Assembly: GCA_038380435.1 (NCBI GenBank)
Contig: JAWZYU010000025.1
Span: 47,500,691 to 47,564,690 of the forward strand
Direction: 5' to 3'
Length of the DNA stretch: 64,000 nt
From: Ryuthela nishihirai
Taxonomy: Eukaryota > Arthropoda > Arachnida > Araneae > Heptathelidae
Under the pieces are notes generated by a model. That model ran no database searches and was not told the origin of the DNA. It saw only the letters and a program-made list of their open reading frames with translations. The translations under genes were made by a program, and so were the position numbers. Below, piece after piece: positions 9,345 through 20,263 of the stretch; the stretch's first letter is position 1; each line of letters starts with the position of its first letter.

Positions 9345-10150
9345 AAGCGAAATTTAAAATTCGTTCAACTGAAGCTTGCTGATGCAGACGAAGAGAAAAG
9401 GATGGCCATTGCTGCGAAACGACGAACTGATGCAGACGAAACCAAAACAATAAAGGACGAACTTATGAATGAGAAACTGTCTCTTTCCGCACGAGAATCT
9501 GATGACCCAGTGACACAGCTCGCACGACGAGGCATCAGACGACTCCTCTTTTCGTATCCATTTAAAGCGTCACGATAATTTGTTTCCATGGTGATGGAAG
9601 GAATCGGTGAGAAGCCATCGTGCTGGAGGGTTTTGCGTAGCAGAACGAAGAAGAGAAAGAAAATCTCTTCATCGCTCGCGACGCTCTTTGTCCGAATCGT
9701 GATGCGTGAGAAGAAAAAGGAGACAAGGAGCGCTCATCATCATCTTCATCGGGCGACGCCCACGCCCTTCTGCGACAGGCAAAAACAGGGAAACAGAGCG
9801 TGTGGCCAGTTTCTCCAGAAGCGCTGGGAAATGGAGCGATCATATTTTATCTGTCTCGTGCCATTCCTGGCAGTCACGTGGCCGTGCAAGTCATGCTCTC
9901 GTGGAGGGAAGATATTCTGAAATAGCAAATCAATAAACTTCGGTATTCCAAAGCGATGACTCTTTGGGTCGCTGTTGTTGTTGATGATAGTTGTTTTATC
10001 TTCGAGTATATGTGGGACAAAGGGTAAGGTCGCAATGGAGACCGAGAGGAGAGGAAGATTCACTACAGAGTTGAATACCTTCGAGGCCGCTGATCTTACA
10101 CACAATGGACCAAATGGACAAATAACATAACCATAAGAGTTCAGAGATGG
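9345..10150. other. Unique, GC-richer DNA with weak coding look
   Basis: A repeat-free block. The + frame over 9345-9578 encodes a charged, helix-prone peptide (ADADEEKRMAIAAKRRTDAD...) and neighbouring frames are also open. I recognise no domain, and no convincing acceptor/donor pair brackets it. It could be a fragment of an exon or chance. Confidence 0.3.
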
Positions 10151-10153
10151 AGT

Positions 10154-10229
10154 AGGGGTTGGATTGTTTTACCCCTGAACAGAGCTTTTTTGCAAATAAT
10201 GGTTAAATGGTCAGGTCACGAGGTCTCCA
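10154..10229 (-). mobile_element. Old SINE-A 3' fragment
   Basis: Diverged tail region (GGATTGTTTTACCCCTGAAC, then TTAAATGGTCAGGTCACGAGG), directly abutting a younger copy in the same orientation. Confidence 0.6.
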
Positions 10230-10508
10230 AAGGTTGGGTTGTTGGGTTGTGTTACTTCTGAGCGACACTTTTTTGCACACCATGGGCTAAATGGCCAGGT
10301 CACATGGACCCCGAAGGCTCAGAGAAGTTGGGGGGGAGGGGGGTAGCAATGCAAAATGTCATTCCTCCCGTCAAGGCCATCCAGCGTGTTCTTTAACGTG
10401 CACAGGGTATGGCTCTCCCGCACACGGGGCCACGGCTTAACGTCCCATCCGACGGACGGCGGCCTTTACAAGCCCATCGGTGTCCCCTACTGACCGTGGG
10501 CAGGGCTC
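10230..10508 (-). mobile_element. SINE-A lacking its tRNA head
   Basis: Antisense copy, clean from its tail to CCGTGGGCAGGG, then cut off at 10508 where the large inverted repeat begins. It also has an internal deletion near 10340. Confidence 0.85.
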
Positions 10509-10517
10509 AAGAGAAAC

Positions 10518-12002
10518 GTTAGAACATACGTTACATCACGTGTCATTCGTAGAGTTTACCAAAGAGCCAATCAAAACGATCACTTCATCGCTCTGATACA
10601 TAAAGAGGGATGCGGTTTGTTTTGATCGAAAGGCCATCAATTTTCTTCGTTTTAAAAAAATATACTTGCTCAAGCGTTCTCGAAGTTTTACTAGTTCAGT
10701 TAAAATACTTAGGAATAATGTGCATTTGAATGGTGAAATCATTGCATAGATGCTTCTATGTTTAAAAGTCATTGAAAAGCGAAACGTCCATAGAGGGTAA
10801 TGTTAACAAGGCAAGAATATCGTTCTCAGCGCCCTCTACTGGTATGGGACACTTTTTCTGCCAGATTTTAATTGGCGAATGACACACTATACTTATTTCA
10901 TTTTCCTGAAACGTAATTACTAGCTATTTTTTTTCCGAAAAAGGGTAAAATAAAATCATTTATTTACTATGAACATATTTAAATACTATTGAGCAATTTA
11001 AATTTAATTAACTACTTTGCAAAATTCAGAAAAAATATCTGGCATTGATTTTTTTAGAAATTAGTGATCTGGCAACCTTCGTGTCACGTGACACGAAGGT
11101 TGCCAGATGATTAATTTCTAAAAAAAACAATGCCAGATATTTTTTCTGAATTTTGCAATCAACCAGAGTGTTCGGATACTTTTTGAGCGACTGTACCTGG
11201 CCATAGCCGCCTACTCGCATATATTTAGTACTGGCCTTGATATCTCACTCACATACGAAAGGAAATTTAGATATGGATTTAAGTGGTTGAAGGTTTAGAT
11301 GTTAAAATTTATCCATTTATAAGTAGTTAATTAAATTTAAATTGCTCAATAGTATTTAAATATGTTCATAGTAAATAAATGATTTTATTTTACCCTTTTT
11401 CGGAAAAAAAAATAGCTAGTAATTACGTTTCAGGAAAATGAAATCACTAAAATTTTAGGCCTAATTTAACTTCTTCCCTTCTGTTGAAAAGCTTCTCATG
11501 CCTAATTCTACGTAGATGGCGCTAACAAAGCCTCTTCATCTGTGCTGCCAGGTTCGAATCTAAACTATGGTTGCGTTGAGATTTTCTTGTCTAAACCTCC
11601 ACCTCGGTCTCGGTATAGTGCCTATAAGTATAGTGTGTCATTCGCCAATTAAAATCTGGCAGAAAAAGTGTCCCATACCAGTAGAGGGCGCTGAGAACGA
11701 TATTCTTGCCTTGTTAACATTACCCTCTATGGACGTTTCGCTTTTCAATGACTTTTAAACATGGAAGCATTTATGCAATGATTTCACCATTCAAATGCAC
11801 ATTATTCCTAAGTATTTTAACTGAACTAGTAAAATTTAGAGAACGCTTGAGCAAGTATATTTTTTTAAAACGAAGAAAATTGATGGCCGTTCGATCAAAA
11901 CAAACCGCATTCCTCTTTATGTATCAGAGCGCTGAAGTGATCGTTTTGATTGGCTCTTTGGTAAACTCTACGAATGACACGTGATGTAACATATGTTCTA
12001 AC
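10518..12002. mobile_element. Large inverted repeat, arms about 490 bp
   Basis: The left arm is 10518-10893 plus 10894-11018. The right arm is 11329-11443 plus 11628-12002, with 184 bp of extra sequence at 11444-11627. The arms are colinear and highly similar over several hundred bases, so a single strand could fold into a long hairpin. The loop holds a truncated MITE. Both arms carry short antisense open frames that mirror each other; none resembles a transposase. It could be a large foldback transposon or an inverted duplication. Confidence 0.75.
11018..11195. mobile_element. Simple palindromic MITE, left end missing
   Basis: Begins inside the family sequence (GCAAAATTCAG), has the symmetrical centre TCACGTGA at about 11084-11091 and the right terminal repeat GAGCGACTG followed by TA at 11194. 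It lies in the loop of the large inverted repeat. Confidence 0.8.
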
Positions 12003-12004
12003 AT

Positions 12005-12320
12005 GTGACGTTTGGACTCTCCAATTGTAATAGAAGTCTTATGGCGTAGATATCCTTGTAAATTGCAAAAGCAATTTAAAACGTTGTAATTGGCTAAACA
12101 AGAATGCGAGTTATTAGTATCATGATTATTCTTTCTTGTTTAGCCAATTACAACGTTTTAAATTGCTTTTGCAATATACAAGGATATCTACGCCATATTT
12201 ATTTACAGGAATTTTATTGTTCATGTGAACAAACGCAAAATCTCATGAAGCATTTTCGCCATATTTACCATATTTATTGTAATTTTACCAATATTTAAAA
12301 TTGGAGAGTCCAAACGTCAC
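12005..12320. repeat. Second inverted repeat, abutting the first
   Basis: Left arm pieces 12005-12026 and 12041-12104 pair with 12132-12196 and 12299-12320. A segment of about 100 bp (12197-12298) interrupts the right arm. Part of that segment (about 12209-12253, with GTTCATGTGAAC) recurs at 14490-14545. Confidence 0.75.
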
Positions 12321-13154
12321 ATATTAGTACGTATGTTATTTGTCACATCTTCAAACTATAAAATATACTTCACGTAATAAAAATTTGAATAAAAAAATAA
12401 TAAAATAAATACGAGCAAATATAAATTATATAATTCTCTCCTTTTCATAACGTTAAACAAAGCAACACTGAATATTACAACTGCCCTGAAACTTCTATAA
12501 ACGATCAATTATGCTAAATAAATCAAACAAATTAAAGGTTTATTCACTTTATACTTACCAAATTAAAATGGTTGTAGACAAGTACAAACGGGATTTGTGA
12601 GGATCCAATTAAACAATTAACAATTCCAATTAAACAATTTTTTATTATGTAAGCTAATTCTGAATATTTAATTTCTGGAGGTAAATAACGAAACATTTTG
12701 GATGTTTATAGAGTATCATGTTTTTTCATTCCCATAATGTTTCGCGATATCATTTTTTATGTAGAACTACTTTTTTCCTATCTAGAACTACTTGTGGCGG
12801 AGTACTTTGGCGTAAAACGGTACTATACCAATATCTTTTCACTGCGCATGTACGAAGTTATGATGCGACTGTAGTCCCCCTGTCGGTAGGGGACCATTAT
12901 TTGGACCACTTTTTAATGGCTAGGCTATTGACGATTGCCACACTGTTACTTATAGGCACTATAGTCTCGGTAACAAAAAAGCAACACCAATGGGCTTGGG
13001 TAGAGGATGGACATATAGAAAAGGAGATAAAGTTCTTTTTTTTCTCAAAAAAAAACACAATAGCTATTTTCGCTTTTTTTTTCGTTTCGAAAAATACAAA
13101 CACTAGTCTGAAAACTTCAATTTTCAGAAAAAATGTTGCATAATTTTAATTATT
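12321..13154. other. Unique AT-rich DNA
   Basis: Contains a 141-codon open frame (12718-13143, +) rich in Phe, Ser and Lys with no recognisable domain. Judged a chance frame. Nothing else is supported. Confidence 0.4.
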
Positions 13155-13168
13155 ACGAAATAGAATTG

Positions 13169-13557
13169 GGGGCGGGGGTGGCTCAGTCGGTAGCGCGCCA
13201 GGCTCGTAATCTGTAGTTCCCCGGTTCGAGTCCCAGCTGGGTCAGCGTTGAGATTTATCTCCGCAATATTTCCCAGCCCTGCCCACGGTCAGTAGGGGAC
13301 ACCGATGGGTTTGGAAAAACCGCCGTCCGTCGGATGGGACGTTAAGCCGTGGCCCCGTGTGCGGGAGAGCCATACCCTATCCACGTTAAAGAACACGCTG
13401 GATGTCCTTGACGGGAGGCTACCATCTGTCTCCCAACAGCTGTTCCAGTGGGTCCCCCAACCTTCTCTGAGCCTTCGGGGGTCCATGTGACCTGGCCATT
13501 TAGCCCATGGTGTGCAAAAAAGTGCCGCTCAGAGGTAAAACAATCCTACCCAGCCCA
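13169..13557 (+). mobile_element. SINE-A, full length, 14-bp TSD
   Basis: Complete copy. ACGAAATAGAATTG is repeated at 13155-13168 and 13558-13571. Confidence 0.95.
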
Positions 13558-13571
13558 ACGAAATAGAATTG

Positions 13572-14489
13572 AGAGAGAAATAGCAAATCTTATTTTCGTA
13601 ATGAAAAAAAATTTTGCTGGAAATAATGCTCAAAATGAAAGAAATTATATTAAGGTGATTAAATTAATTTTTTTCGAGGTTCTTATTAATACTATTTGTA
13701 ATTTTGCAATATGGAATGATAGTTAATAACTGACAAATAATAAATAACAAACATTTCAGTGGTTAGTTTTAAGAAAGTAAAAATAACAATTCTACCATAA
13801 CCATAACTTCGCAGGAAAAAAACAATATTATTAGAAAATGTATTTTAATATTTTTTCCATTTAATGTAATAGCAAAATCGTGAGAGAGACTCATAGGTTG
13901 CCTACAGCTGAGGAACACTGTTCCCAATTAAAATGGTTATTAGGCTTCTAAGAGGATAATAACCAAATATGTAACTATTTCGTATTTTAGTGATTTATCT
14001 GAAACTTTATCTATATGATTTTCTGAGGAATCTTTTTGACCATGGTATGACACAAAAAAAATAAATGTCATTTGAATTTTCCAATTCGGATACTGCTCAC
14101 TCTTCAGATAGTCTGTTTTATTAAGATTCGTTCAGTAATTTTTGATTTTTTTATATTTTTTTTAACTTTTTGAAAAATATTACGTATTTGCCTATCGTTA
14201 AATGTTTTGGAAACAAAAGTTTTATTAGTAGTTAAAAAAAGAAAACAAAAGAAAACATTTGTGCCATAAAAGAAGAGTGAAAAAACATCCGAACAAAAAA
14301 AGAGAACCTATTCTTTTTAAAAGAGGCCTTCTACCTGGGAAGGCAACTCTCTCCATCGAATGGGTTGCTAAGTCATCATCACTCAGTATGCAGATGAGCC
14401 ATGCGCTGTGTACTCTAAATGACGTAGCAGGAGGCTTCCTTCAGCCTCCAAACAGCCAGTCTGGCGAATTCTATTTCCTCATTCAATTC
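13572..14489. other. Unique AT-rich DNA
   Basis: No gene or repeat family recognised over about 900 bp. Confidence 0.5.
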
Positions 14490-14545
14490 TGAGAATTTTA
14501 TTGTTCATGTGAACAAACGCAAAATCTCATGAAGCATTTTCGCCA
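14490..14545. repeat. Dispersed repeat fragment
   Basis: Nearly identical to about 12207-12262, including the palindrome GTTCATGTGAAC. The family is unknown. Confidence 0.65.
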
Positions 14546-14620
14546 TCAGAGTTATTCAAATCATTCTGGCGCCATTTATTGCCTTATGGAAAGACCAAAA
14601 ATTGCAGGTAATTGATGACA

Positions 14621-14691
14621 TACACTGGTTTCCATAAATTAAGGAATTGGCTTAACATAGTGATTTTCTTTAATTTATGGAAACCAGTGTA
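14621..14691. mobile_element. 71-bp solo MITE
   Basis: TA stands at both ends, with inverted termini CACTGGTTTCCATAAATTAA matched on the right over about 20 bp and only about 27 bp between them. The TA target and termini suggest another Tc1/mariner-like family. It abuts the next MITE array. Confidence 0.75.
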
Positions 14692-14692
14692 A

Positions 14693-16268
14693 TACAGTCG
14701 CTCAAAAAAGTATCCGAACACTATGGTTGATTGTAAAATTCAGAAAAAATATCTGGCATTGATTTTTTTAGAAATTAGTGATCTGGCAACCTTCGTGTCA
14801 AGTGATTACAGAATTCAGGAAAAATATCTGGAGCGTGTACAGCAACTGTACACGCTTCAGTTACCGTTCACAGCAAACTGGAGCGTGTGCAGTTACTGCT
14901 CCAGTTTGCTGTGAACGCTCCAGTTTGCTGTGAACGGTAACTGCACACGCTCAATATTTCCGTGAGTGAGCCCACACGATCTAGTATCAAAATAATATGA
15001 CCACCTACAGTCGCTCAAAAAAGTATCCGAACACTATGGTTGATTGCAAAATTCAGAAAAAAATATCTGGCATTGATTTTTTTAGAAATTAGTCATCTGG
15101 CAACCTTCGTGTCACGTGATTACAGAATTCAGGAAAAATATCTGGAGTGTGTACAGCAACTGCACACGCTCAATATTTCCGTGAGTGAGCCCACACGATC
15201 TAATATCAAAATAATATGACCACCTACAGTCGCTCAAAAAAGTATCCGAACACTATGGTTGATTGCAAAATTCAGAAAAAATATCTGGCATTGAATTTTT
15301 TAGAAATTAGTCATCTGGCAACCTTCGTGTCACGTGATTACAGAATTCAGGAAAAATATCTGGAGCGTGTACAGCAACTGTACACGCTCCAGTTACCGTT
15401 CACAGCAAACTGGAGCGTGTGCAGTTACTGCACAGCTCCAGTTTGCTGTGAACGGTAACTGCACACGCTCAATATTTCCGTGAGTGAGCCCACACGATCT
15501 AGTATCAAAATAATATGACCACCTACAGTCGCTCAAAAAAGTATCCGAACACTATGGTTGATTGCAAAATTCAGAAAAAATATCTGGCATTGATTTTTTT
15601 AGAAATTAGTCATCTGGCAGCCTTCGTGTCACGTGATTGCAGAATTCAGGAAAAATATCTGGAGCGTGTACAGCAACTGTACACGCTCCAGTTACCGTTC
15701 ACAGCAAATTCCAACTGGAGCGTGTGCAGTTACTGCACACGCTCCAGTTTGCTGTGAACGGTAACTGTACACGCTCAATATTTCCGTGAGTGAGCCCACA
15801 CGATCTAGTATCAAAATAATATGACCACCTACAGTCGCTCAAAAAAGTATCCGAACACTATGGTTGATTGCAAAATTCAGAAAAAATATCTGGCATTGAT
15901 TTTTTTAGAAATTAGTCATCTGGCAACCTTCGTGTCACGTGATTACAGAATTGAGGAAAAATATCTGGAGCGTGTACAGCAACTGCACACGCTCAACATT
16001 TCCGTGAGTGAGCCCACACGATCTAATATCAAAATAATATGACCACCTACAGTCGCTCAAAAAAGTATCCGAACACTATGGTTGATTGCAAAATTCAGAA
16101 AAAATATCTGGCATTGATTTTTTTTTAGAAATTAGTGATCTGGCAACCTTCGTGTCACGTGACACGAAGGTTGTCAGATCACTAATTTCTAAAAAAAGTC
16201 AATGCCAGATATTTTTTCTGAATTTTGCAATCAACCATAGTGTTCGGATACTTTTTCGAGCGACTGTA
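14693..16268. repeat. Tandem array of MITE units ending in a full palindrome
   Basis: Units starting TACAGTCGCTC begin at 14693, 15006, 15225, 15524, 15830 and 16048, so spacings are 313, 219, 299, 306 and 218 bp. The long units contain a hairpin module (GAGCGTGTACAG to the second GCACACGCTC). The short units lack it cleanly, with GTACAGCAACTG joined straight to CACACGCTCAATATTTCC. Each unit holds only the left half of the MITE core plus a shared ATAATATGACCACC joint. The last unit (16048-16268) is a complete palindrome whose right end is GAGCGACTG-TA. The outermost TA dinucleotides bracket the whole array, so it may have inserted or been amplified as one element. Confidence 0.85.
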
Positions 16269-17279
16269 CTAAGGAATCGTTCACATTTCCGTTGCGTAAA
16301 CACTGAGATCCCAAATCATTCATTTATCATTTTTTATGAGCTTTGTTCTTCGGAAACTGCGTCATGCATAGAATTGAAGCAAGCTGTCACGCCAGATGCA
16401 ATGTCTGCTTTCATTCCGTGTGTCCTATCTCCCATTGTGAGCCAGCAGATGAGATATGATGATGACAGTGATAAGTTTCGCTCTGCCACGGTGTGCGCTT
16501 AATTATCTTTCTTGAGCAATGAAGCTCCTTCCTAGCGAAAAGCTTTGTCCCCTCTGTGAACCTTAATCCAAGAAAGACCTGGTTTTCGCCAGATCCCGTT
16601 GTTTTGCTTTCGCCTCTCCTCTAACGGACACGGAGGGGTCTCTGAGTTACGATGCACGTGGTCAGGCGTCTTGAGCACCCGTTGCTTGGCAACCCTCTTG
16701 CCTCCGTCCCTGGCGACATTAGCTCCCCCGGTGCGGGGAGCAGGTAGGCACACATCCCATTGTATCGCTCCGTGCTGTGACCTCATTTCACAAAGTGGGG
16801 CCCACGACGAAGGGAATGAATAATTTCGCCATTCTCGGAACACAAAGATGGAGTTTAAATTTTTAATTCCTTTGTAGGTCGCTTCCGTTTCGTCGTGGGC
16901 AGAAAAGGGATCTGTGGGACCAACATGCATAAATTTGCGGCATGTGTGTGCGCAGAGGAGGCCGCACCTTGCAGGGAGCGGTGCGCACACTCTCCTCAGA
17001 TCCGTGTTCTCCAGGCACAAAAGCCAAAGAGTCCGTTTGCGACTCGTTGCTGCAGGCCATTGGCTCGCGATGCACATAGCATCGATTTCTATGGTAACGG
17101 AGCGTTACGAAGAGGAGTTAATGGCACGCGAATCCAAAGAGGATGCTGGCCCGTCTCTTCTGATCTTTAGAGGTGGATGTTTCAGTTGGAAGCTGCAAAT
17201 TAAGGATTGGCCCAAAGCAGACTCCTCCGCAGCTATTAGGAGGTGATGGCGGGAAAAGTTCTCTTCGGGACAGCAGCAT
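16269..17279. promoter_or_regulatory. GC-rich unique block, possible promoter region
   Basis: Repeat-free and GC-richer than its surroundings. At 16681-16693 it has GTTGCTTGGCAAC, close to the palindromic X-box bound by RFX factors. Near 17058 there is an inverted CCAAT (ATTGG), and ATGGTAAC (an X-box half) lies near 17091. RFX plus CCAAT is common in animal ciliary-gene promoters, but I see no bounded exon, so promoter function is only a suggestion. Confidence 0.35.
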
Positions 17280-17569
17280 CTGCGAAGGATGCAATGCAAT
17301 GGGATTTGAAGGAGACCAATTTGTGCGAAGGAAATGAGGCAGAGAGACTTTAAACACACCAAGCTATGGGGATGAAATAAGGCAATGGGAATTGGAGCAC
17401 ACCAAGCAATGCTAATGAAATGAGGCAAAGAGAACTTGAAGCACACCCAACTTTAGGAATTAAATAAGACAATGGGAATTGAAGAGCACCAAGCCACGGG
17501 AATGAAATAAGACAATGGGAATTGAAGTAGCCAAGTTATACAAATAAAATGGGACAATGGGAATGAAAT
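17280..17569. repeat. Degenerate minisatellite-like DNA
   Basis: Repeated variants of GAAATGAGGCAA...GAACTTGAAGCACACCAAG recur every 40-odd bases with many changes. The same style continues at 17982-18101 and 18588-18840, so one old array has been split by SINE insertions. Confidence 0.6.
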
Positions 17570-17579
17570 AAAACAGTGG

Positions 17580-17971
17580 GTTGGGTTCGGTTGTTTTACC
17601 TCTGAGCGGCACTTTTTTGTACACCATGGGCTAAATGGCCAGGTCACATGGACCATGTAGGCTCAGAGAAGGTTGGGCGAGGGGACCCACTGGAACAGCT
17701 GTTGGGAGACAGATGGTAGCCTCCCGTCAAGGCCATCCAGCGTGTTCTTTAACGTGCACATGGTATGGCTCTCCAGCACACGGGGCCACGGCTTAACGTC
17801 CCATCCGACGGACGGCGGCCTTTCCAAGCCCATCGGTGTCCCCTACTGACCGTGGGCAGGGCAGGGAATTTTGCGAACATAAATCTCAATGCTGACCCAG
17901 CTGGGACTCGAACCTGGGAACTACAGATTACGAGCCTGGCTCGCTACCGACTGAGCCACCCCCGCCCCAAC
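17580..17971 (-). mobile_element. SINE-A, full length, TSD present
   Basis: Complete antisense copy inserted into the degenerate array. AAAACAGTGG occurs at 17570-17579 and 17972-17981. Confidence 0.9.
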
Positions 17972-18101
17972 AAAACAGTGGAATTTGAAATAGAATGTTA
18001 ATGAAATGATGCAATAGAGTTTGAAGCAGACACATTACGTGAATCAGATGAGGAAATTTAACCTAAGATGGACCAAGTTATAAGAAGGAATAATATATTG
18101 C

Positions 18102-18587
18102 GTCCCATGGCCGAGTGGTTAGCGCGCTTGGTTACTGATCTAAGGGACCTGGGTTCGAGCCCCGGGTAAGGGCATGGATGTTTGTGTCGTTTTTTCCGCT
18201 GAGGGCGTGCCATCCTCTCAAACCTTCTACTATGGCATATAAACTGACAGGCTCCGGTCAGACCTCTGTGGCAAGCAGCTGCTTGAGAGGGGATTTATTT
18301 TTATTTTATTTACATTGGATCGTGTGAGCTCACAAAAACCTGGATCGTGTGGGCCCACTCAGAGAAATACTGAGCGTGTGCAGTTACCGTTCACAGCAAA
18401 CTGGAACGTGTGCAGTAACTGCACACGCTCCAGTTTGCTGTGAACGGTAACTGGAGCGTGTACAGTTGCTGTACACGTTCCTGAGGTCCTGCCATCCTCT
18501 CAGACCTTCTACTATGGCATATAAACTGACAGGCTCCGGTCAGATCTCTGTGGCAAGCAGCTGCTTGAGGGGGTATTTATTTTAATC
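18102..18587 (+). mobile_element. Composite: SINE-B + hairpin module + SINE-B 3' half
   Basis: A full SINE-B (18102 to about 18305) is followed by a module typical of the MITE family: GGATCGTGTGAGCTCAC, GAGCGTGTGCAGTTACCG, hairpin GCGTGTGCAG/CTGCACACGC, then CTGTACACGTTC. This joins directly to CTGAGGTCCTGCC, the 3' half of a second SINE-B, with its T-rich tail. The same joint (CTGTACACGTTC|CTGAGGTCC) appears at three other loci. No clear TSD is visible here, perhaps because the target is itself repetitive. Confidence 0.85.
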
Positions 18588-18653
18588 TCTAAAGCAGTTA
18601 GGTTAATGAAATGATGTAATAAAAATGTTATATGAATGAGTTATATGAATGAA

Positions 18654-18830
18654 ATGAGTAAATTGAACTGGGAATAGAACGTGTTATGCAAATGAAATGA
18701 GTAAATTGAACTGGGAATAGAACGTGTTATGCAAATGAAATGAGTAAATTGAACTGGGAATAGAATGTGTTATGCAAATGAAATGAGTAAATTGAACTGG
18801 GAATAGAACGTGTTATGCAAATGAAATGAT
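18654..18830. repeat. 43-bp tandem repeat, about 4 copies
   Basis: The unit ATGAGTAAATTGAACTGGG...TTATGCAAATGAA repeats with a 43-bp period from 18654 (next start 18697) with very few changes. It appears to be the recently expanded end of the older degenerate array. Confidence 0.9.
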
Positions 18831-18840
18831 ATAATGGAAC

Positions 18841-19200
18841 TTGAGCAAACAAAGTTACAACATAAATTACATAAAAATTCAATTGATTTGTGGGGGGCGG
18901 GGAGGGGAGATGCCAAATTGTTATTGCTTGCTGTTGATGCTTCTTCAAAACTGATTCAATTTCAACTCGAGACAAATTTTTGTGAACAATCTGCACCTGA
19001 AATCAAAACCATCAGGAACAAAGGCACGAGGAGGTATTGTGTAACAAGCAAAGTGGAAATTCTCCACGATTGAACAAAATCTGATAATTTTCCCTCGCTT
19101 GGTGAAAAAGGCAAAACGAACAAGAAATTACTTTCTTTTTTTCAAAATCGAGCCCCTCTTTTAATTTCGCACACTGCTTTGCACAATTTTCCTCTACCTT
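18841..19200. other. Unique DNA
   Basis: No repeat or gene recognised. Leads into the putative promoter block. Confidence 0.4.
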
Positions 19201-19204
19201 CATC

Positions 19205-19500
19205 TGTTGACGTCACAATGACATCGCAGAGATGTAACTTTCAGTTTCTTCTGCTCACGTGGCAGCGGATGAGCCGTTTGTCAGCTTCAAACGTTCCACT
19301 TCGCACGCGCATCGGGGAAATCACGGAAGCCGAAGGCGGTGGTCACTTCCGCAGATATCGGATTTGTTGGCTTTCCGAAAATCGAAACATGAACTCTAAA
19401 ACACAACAGCCAATTGCAGCCGATGGCTGTGACGCATGCGCTGTTGCATATAAAAGTCAAAAAAAATAAACCATTTGCATTACCGGGTTCAGTTTTTCTT
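19205..19500 (+). promoter_or_regulatory. Candidate promoter (CRE, E-box, CCAAT, TATA)
   Basis: In order on the + strand: perfect CRE TGACGTCA (19208-19215), a CACGTGG E-box near 19257, CCAAT within GCCAATTGCAG near 19410, TATAAAAG (19449-19456) and an initiator-like TCAGTT (19489-19494). The TATA-to-initiator distance of about 42 bp is longer than usual. A SINE-A begins 60 bp further on, and no downstream exon is recognised. Confidence 0.35.
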
Positions 19501-19561
19501 TTCAAATTTGGCGGCTCCTTAACTTCGAGAGATTTTCGCAATTTACACAGCAATTATACGG

Positions 19562-19951
19562 TTCGGTTTGGTTTGTTTTACCTCTGAGCGGCACTTTTTT
19601 GCACACCATGGGCTAAATGGCCAGGTCACATGGACCCCGAAGGCTAAGAGAAGGTTGGGGGATGGGACCCAGTGGAACAGCTGTTGGGAGACAGATGGTA
19701 GCCTCCCGTCAAGGCCATCCAGCGTGTTCTTTAACGTGCACAGGGTATGGCTCTCTCGCACACGAGGCCACGGCTTAACGTCCCATCCGACGGACGGCGG
19801 CTTTTCCAAGCCCATCGGTGTCCCCTGCTGACCGTGGGCAGGGCGGGGAATTTTGCGGAGATAAATCTTAACGCTGACCCAGCTGGGACTCGAACCTGGG
19901 AGCAACAGATTACGAGCCTGGCGCGCTACCGACTGAGCCACCCCCGCCCCG
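19562..19951 (-). mobile_element. SINE-A, full length
   Basis: Complete antisense copy with both boxes. The flanks GCAATTATA (left) and GCGATTATA (right) look like a TSD with one change. Confidence 0.9.
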
Positions 19952-20046
19952 CGATTATAAGGAATACTATCTGAAGGGACAAACCTCTGAAATTAGAAAT
20001 CATATACAGCTGTACCCTTATTTACGTGATTTTATTACAGTCATAC

Positions 20047-20263
20047 CGAAGCCCAGATAAGGGGAGGGATACAAGAAGGCCATTAAGCCGAAGCCCAGAT
20101 AAGGGGAGGGATACAAGAAGGCCATTAAGCCGAAGCCCAGATAAGGGGAGGGATACAAGAAGGCCATTAAGCCGAAGCCCAGATAAGGGGAGGGATGCAA
20201 GAAGGCCATTAAGCCGAAGCCCACATAAGGGGAGGGATACAAGAAGGCCATTAAGCCGAAGCC
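20047..20263. repeat. 42-bp minisatellite, 5 copies
   Basis: The unit CGAAGCCCAGATAAGGGG...GGCCATTAAGC repeats every 42 bp with only a few substitutions. Because 42 is a multiple of three, all frames stay open, which produces false reading frames on both strands. A related but non-tandem sequence lies at about 38455-38560. Confidence 0.95.

Noticed and set aside
9028..9450. Open frames of 80-140 codons over SINE-A copies sharing a peptide with LTSHPTDGGLSKPIGVPY (also near 4405, 20592, 26828, 36566, 44173, 60484 and others).
   Set aside because: They lie on the antisense strand of a young repeat. Two other frames of the same DNA are equally open, none has a domain, and the copies do not start at a shared ATG. 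Openness follows from low age and GC-rich consensus.
9330..9578. Charged helical peptide frame after a SINE.
   Set aside because: Its start lies inside the SINE's target-site duplication, no clear exon borders are seen, and no family is recognised. Kept only as a weak note.
12718..13143. 141-codon frame on the + strand.
   Set aside because: Low-complexity Phe/Lys-rich composition from AT-rich DNA; the opposite strand is also open, and no domain is visible.
15216..16042. Recurring frames with YSRSKKYPNTMVDCKIQKKY over MITE units.
   Set aside because: They are translations of the MITE terminal and arm sequence, repeated because the DNA is repeated; both strands are open by symmetry.
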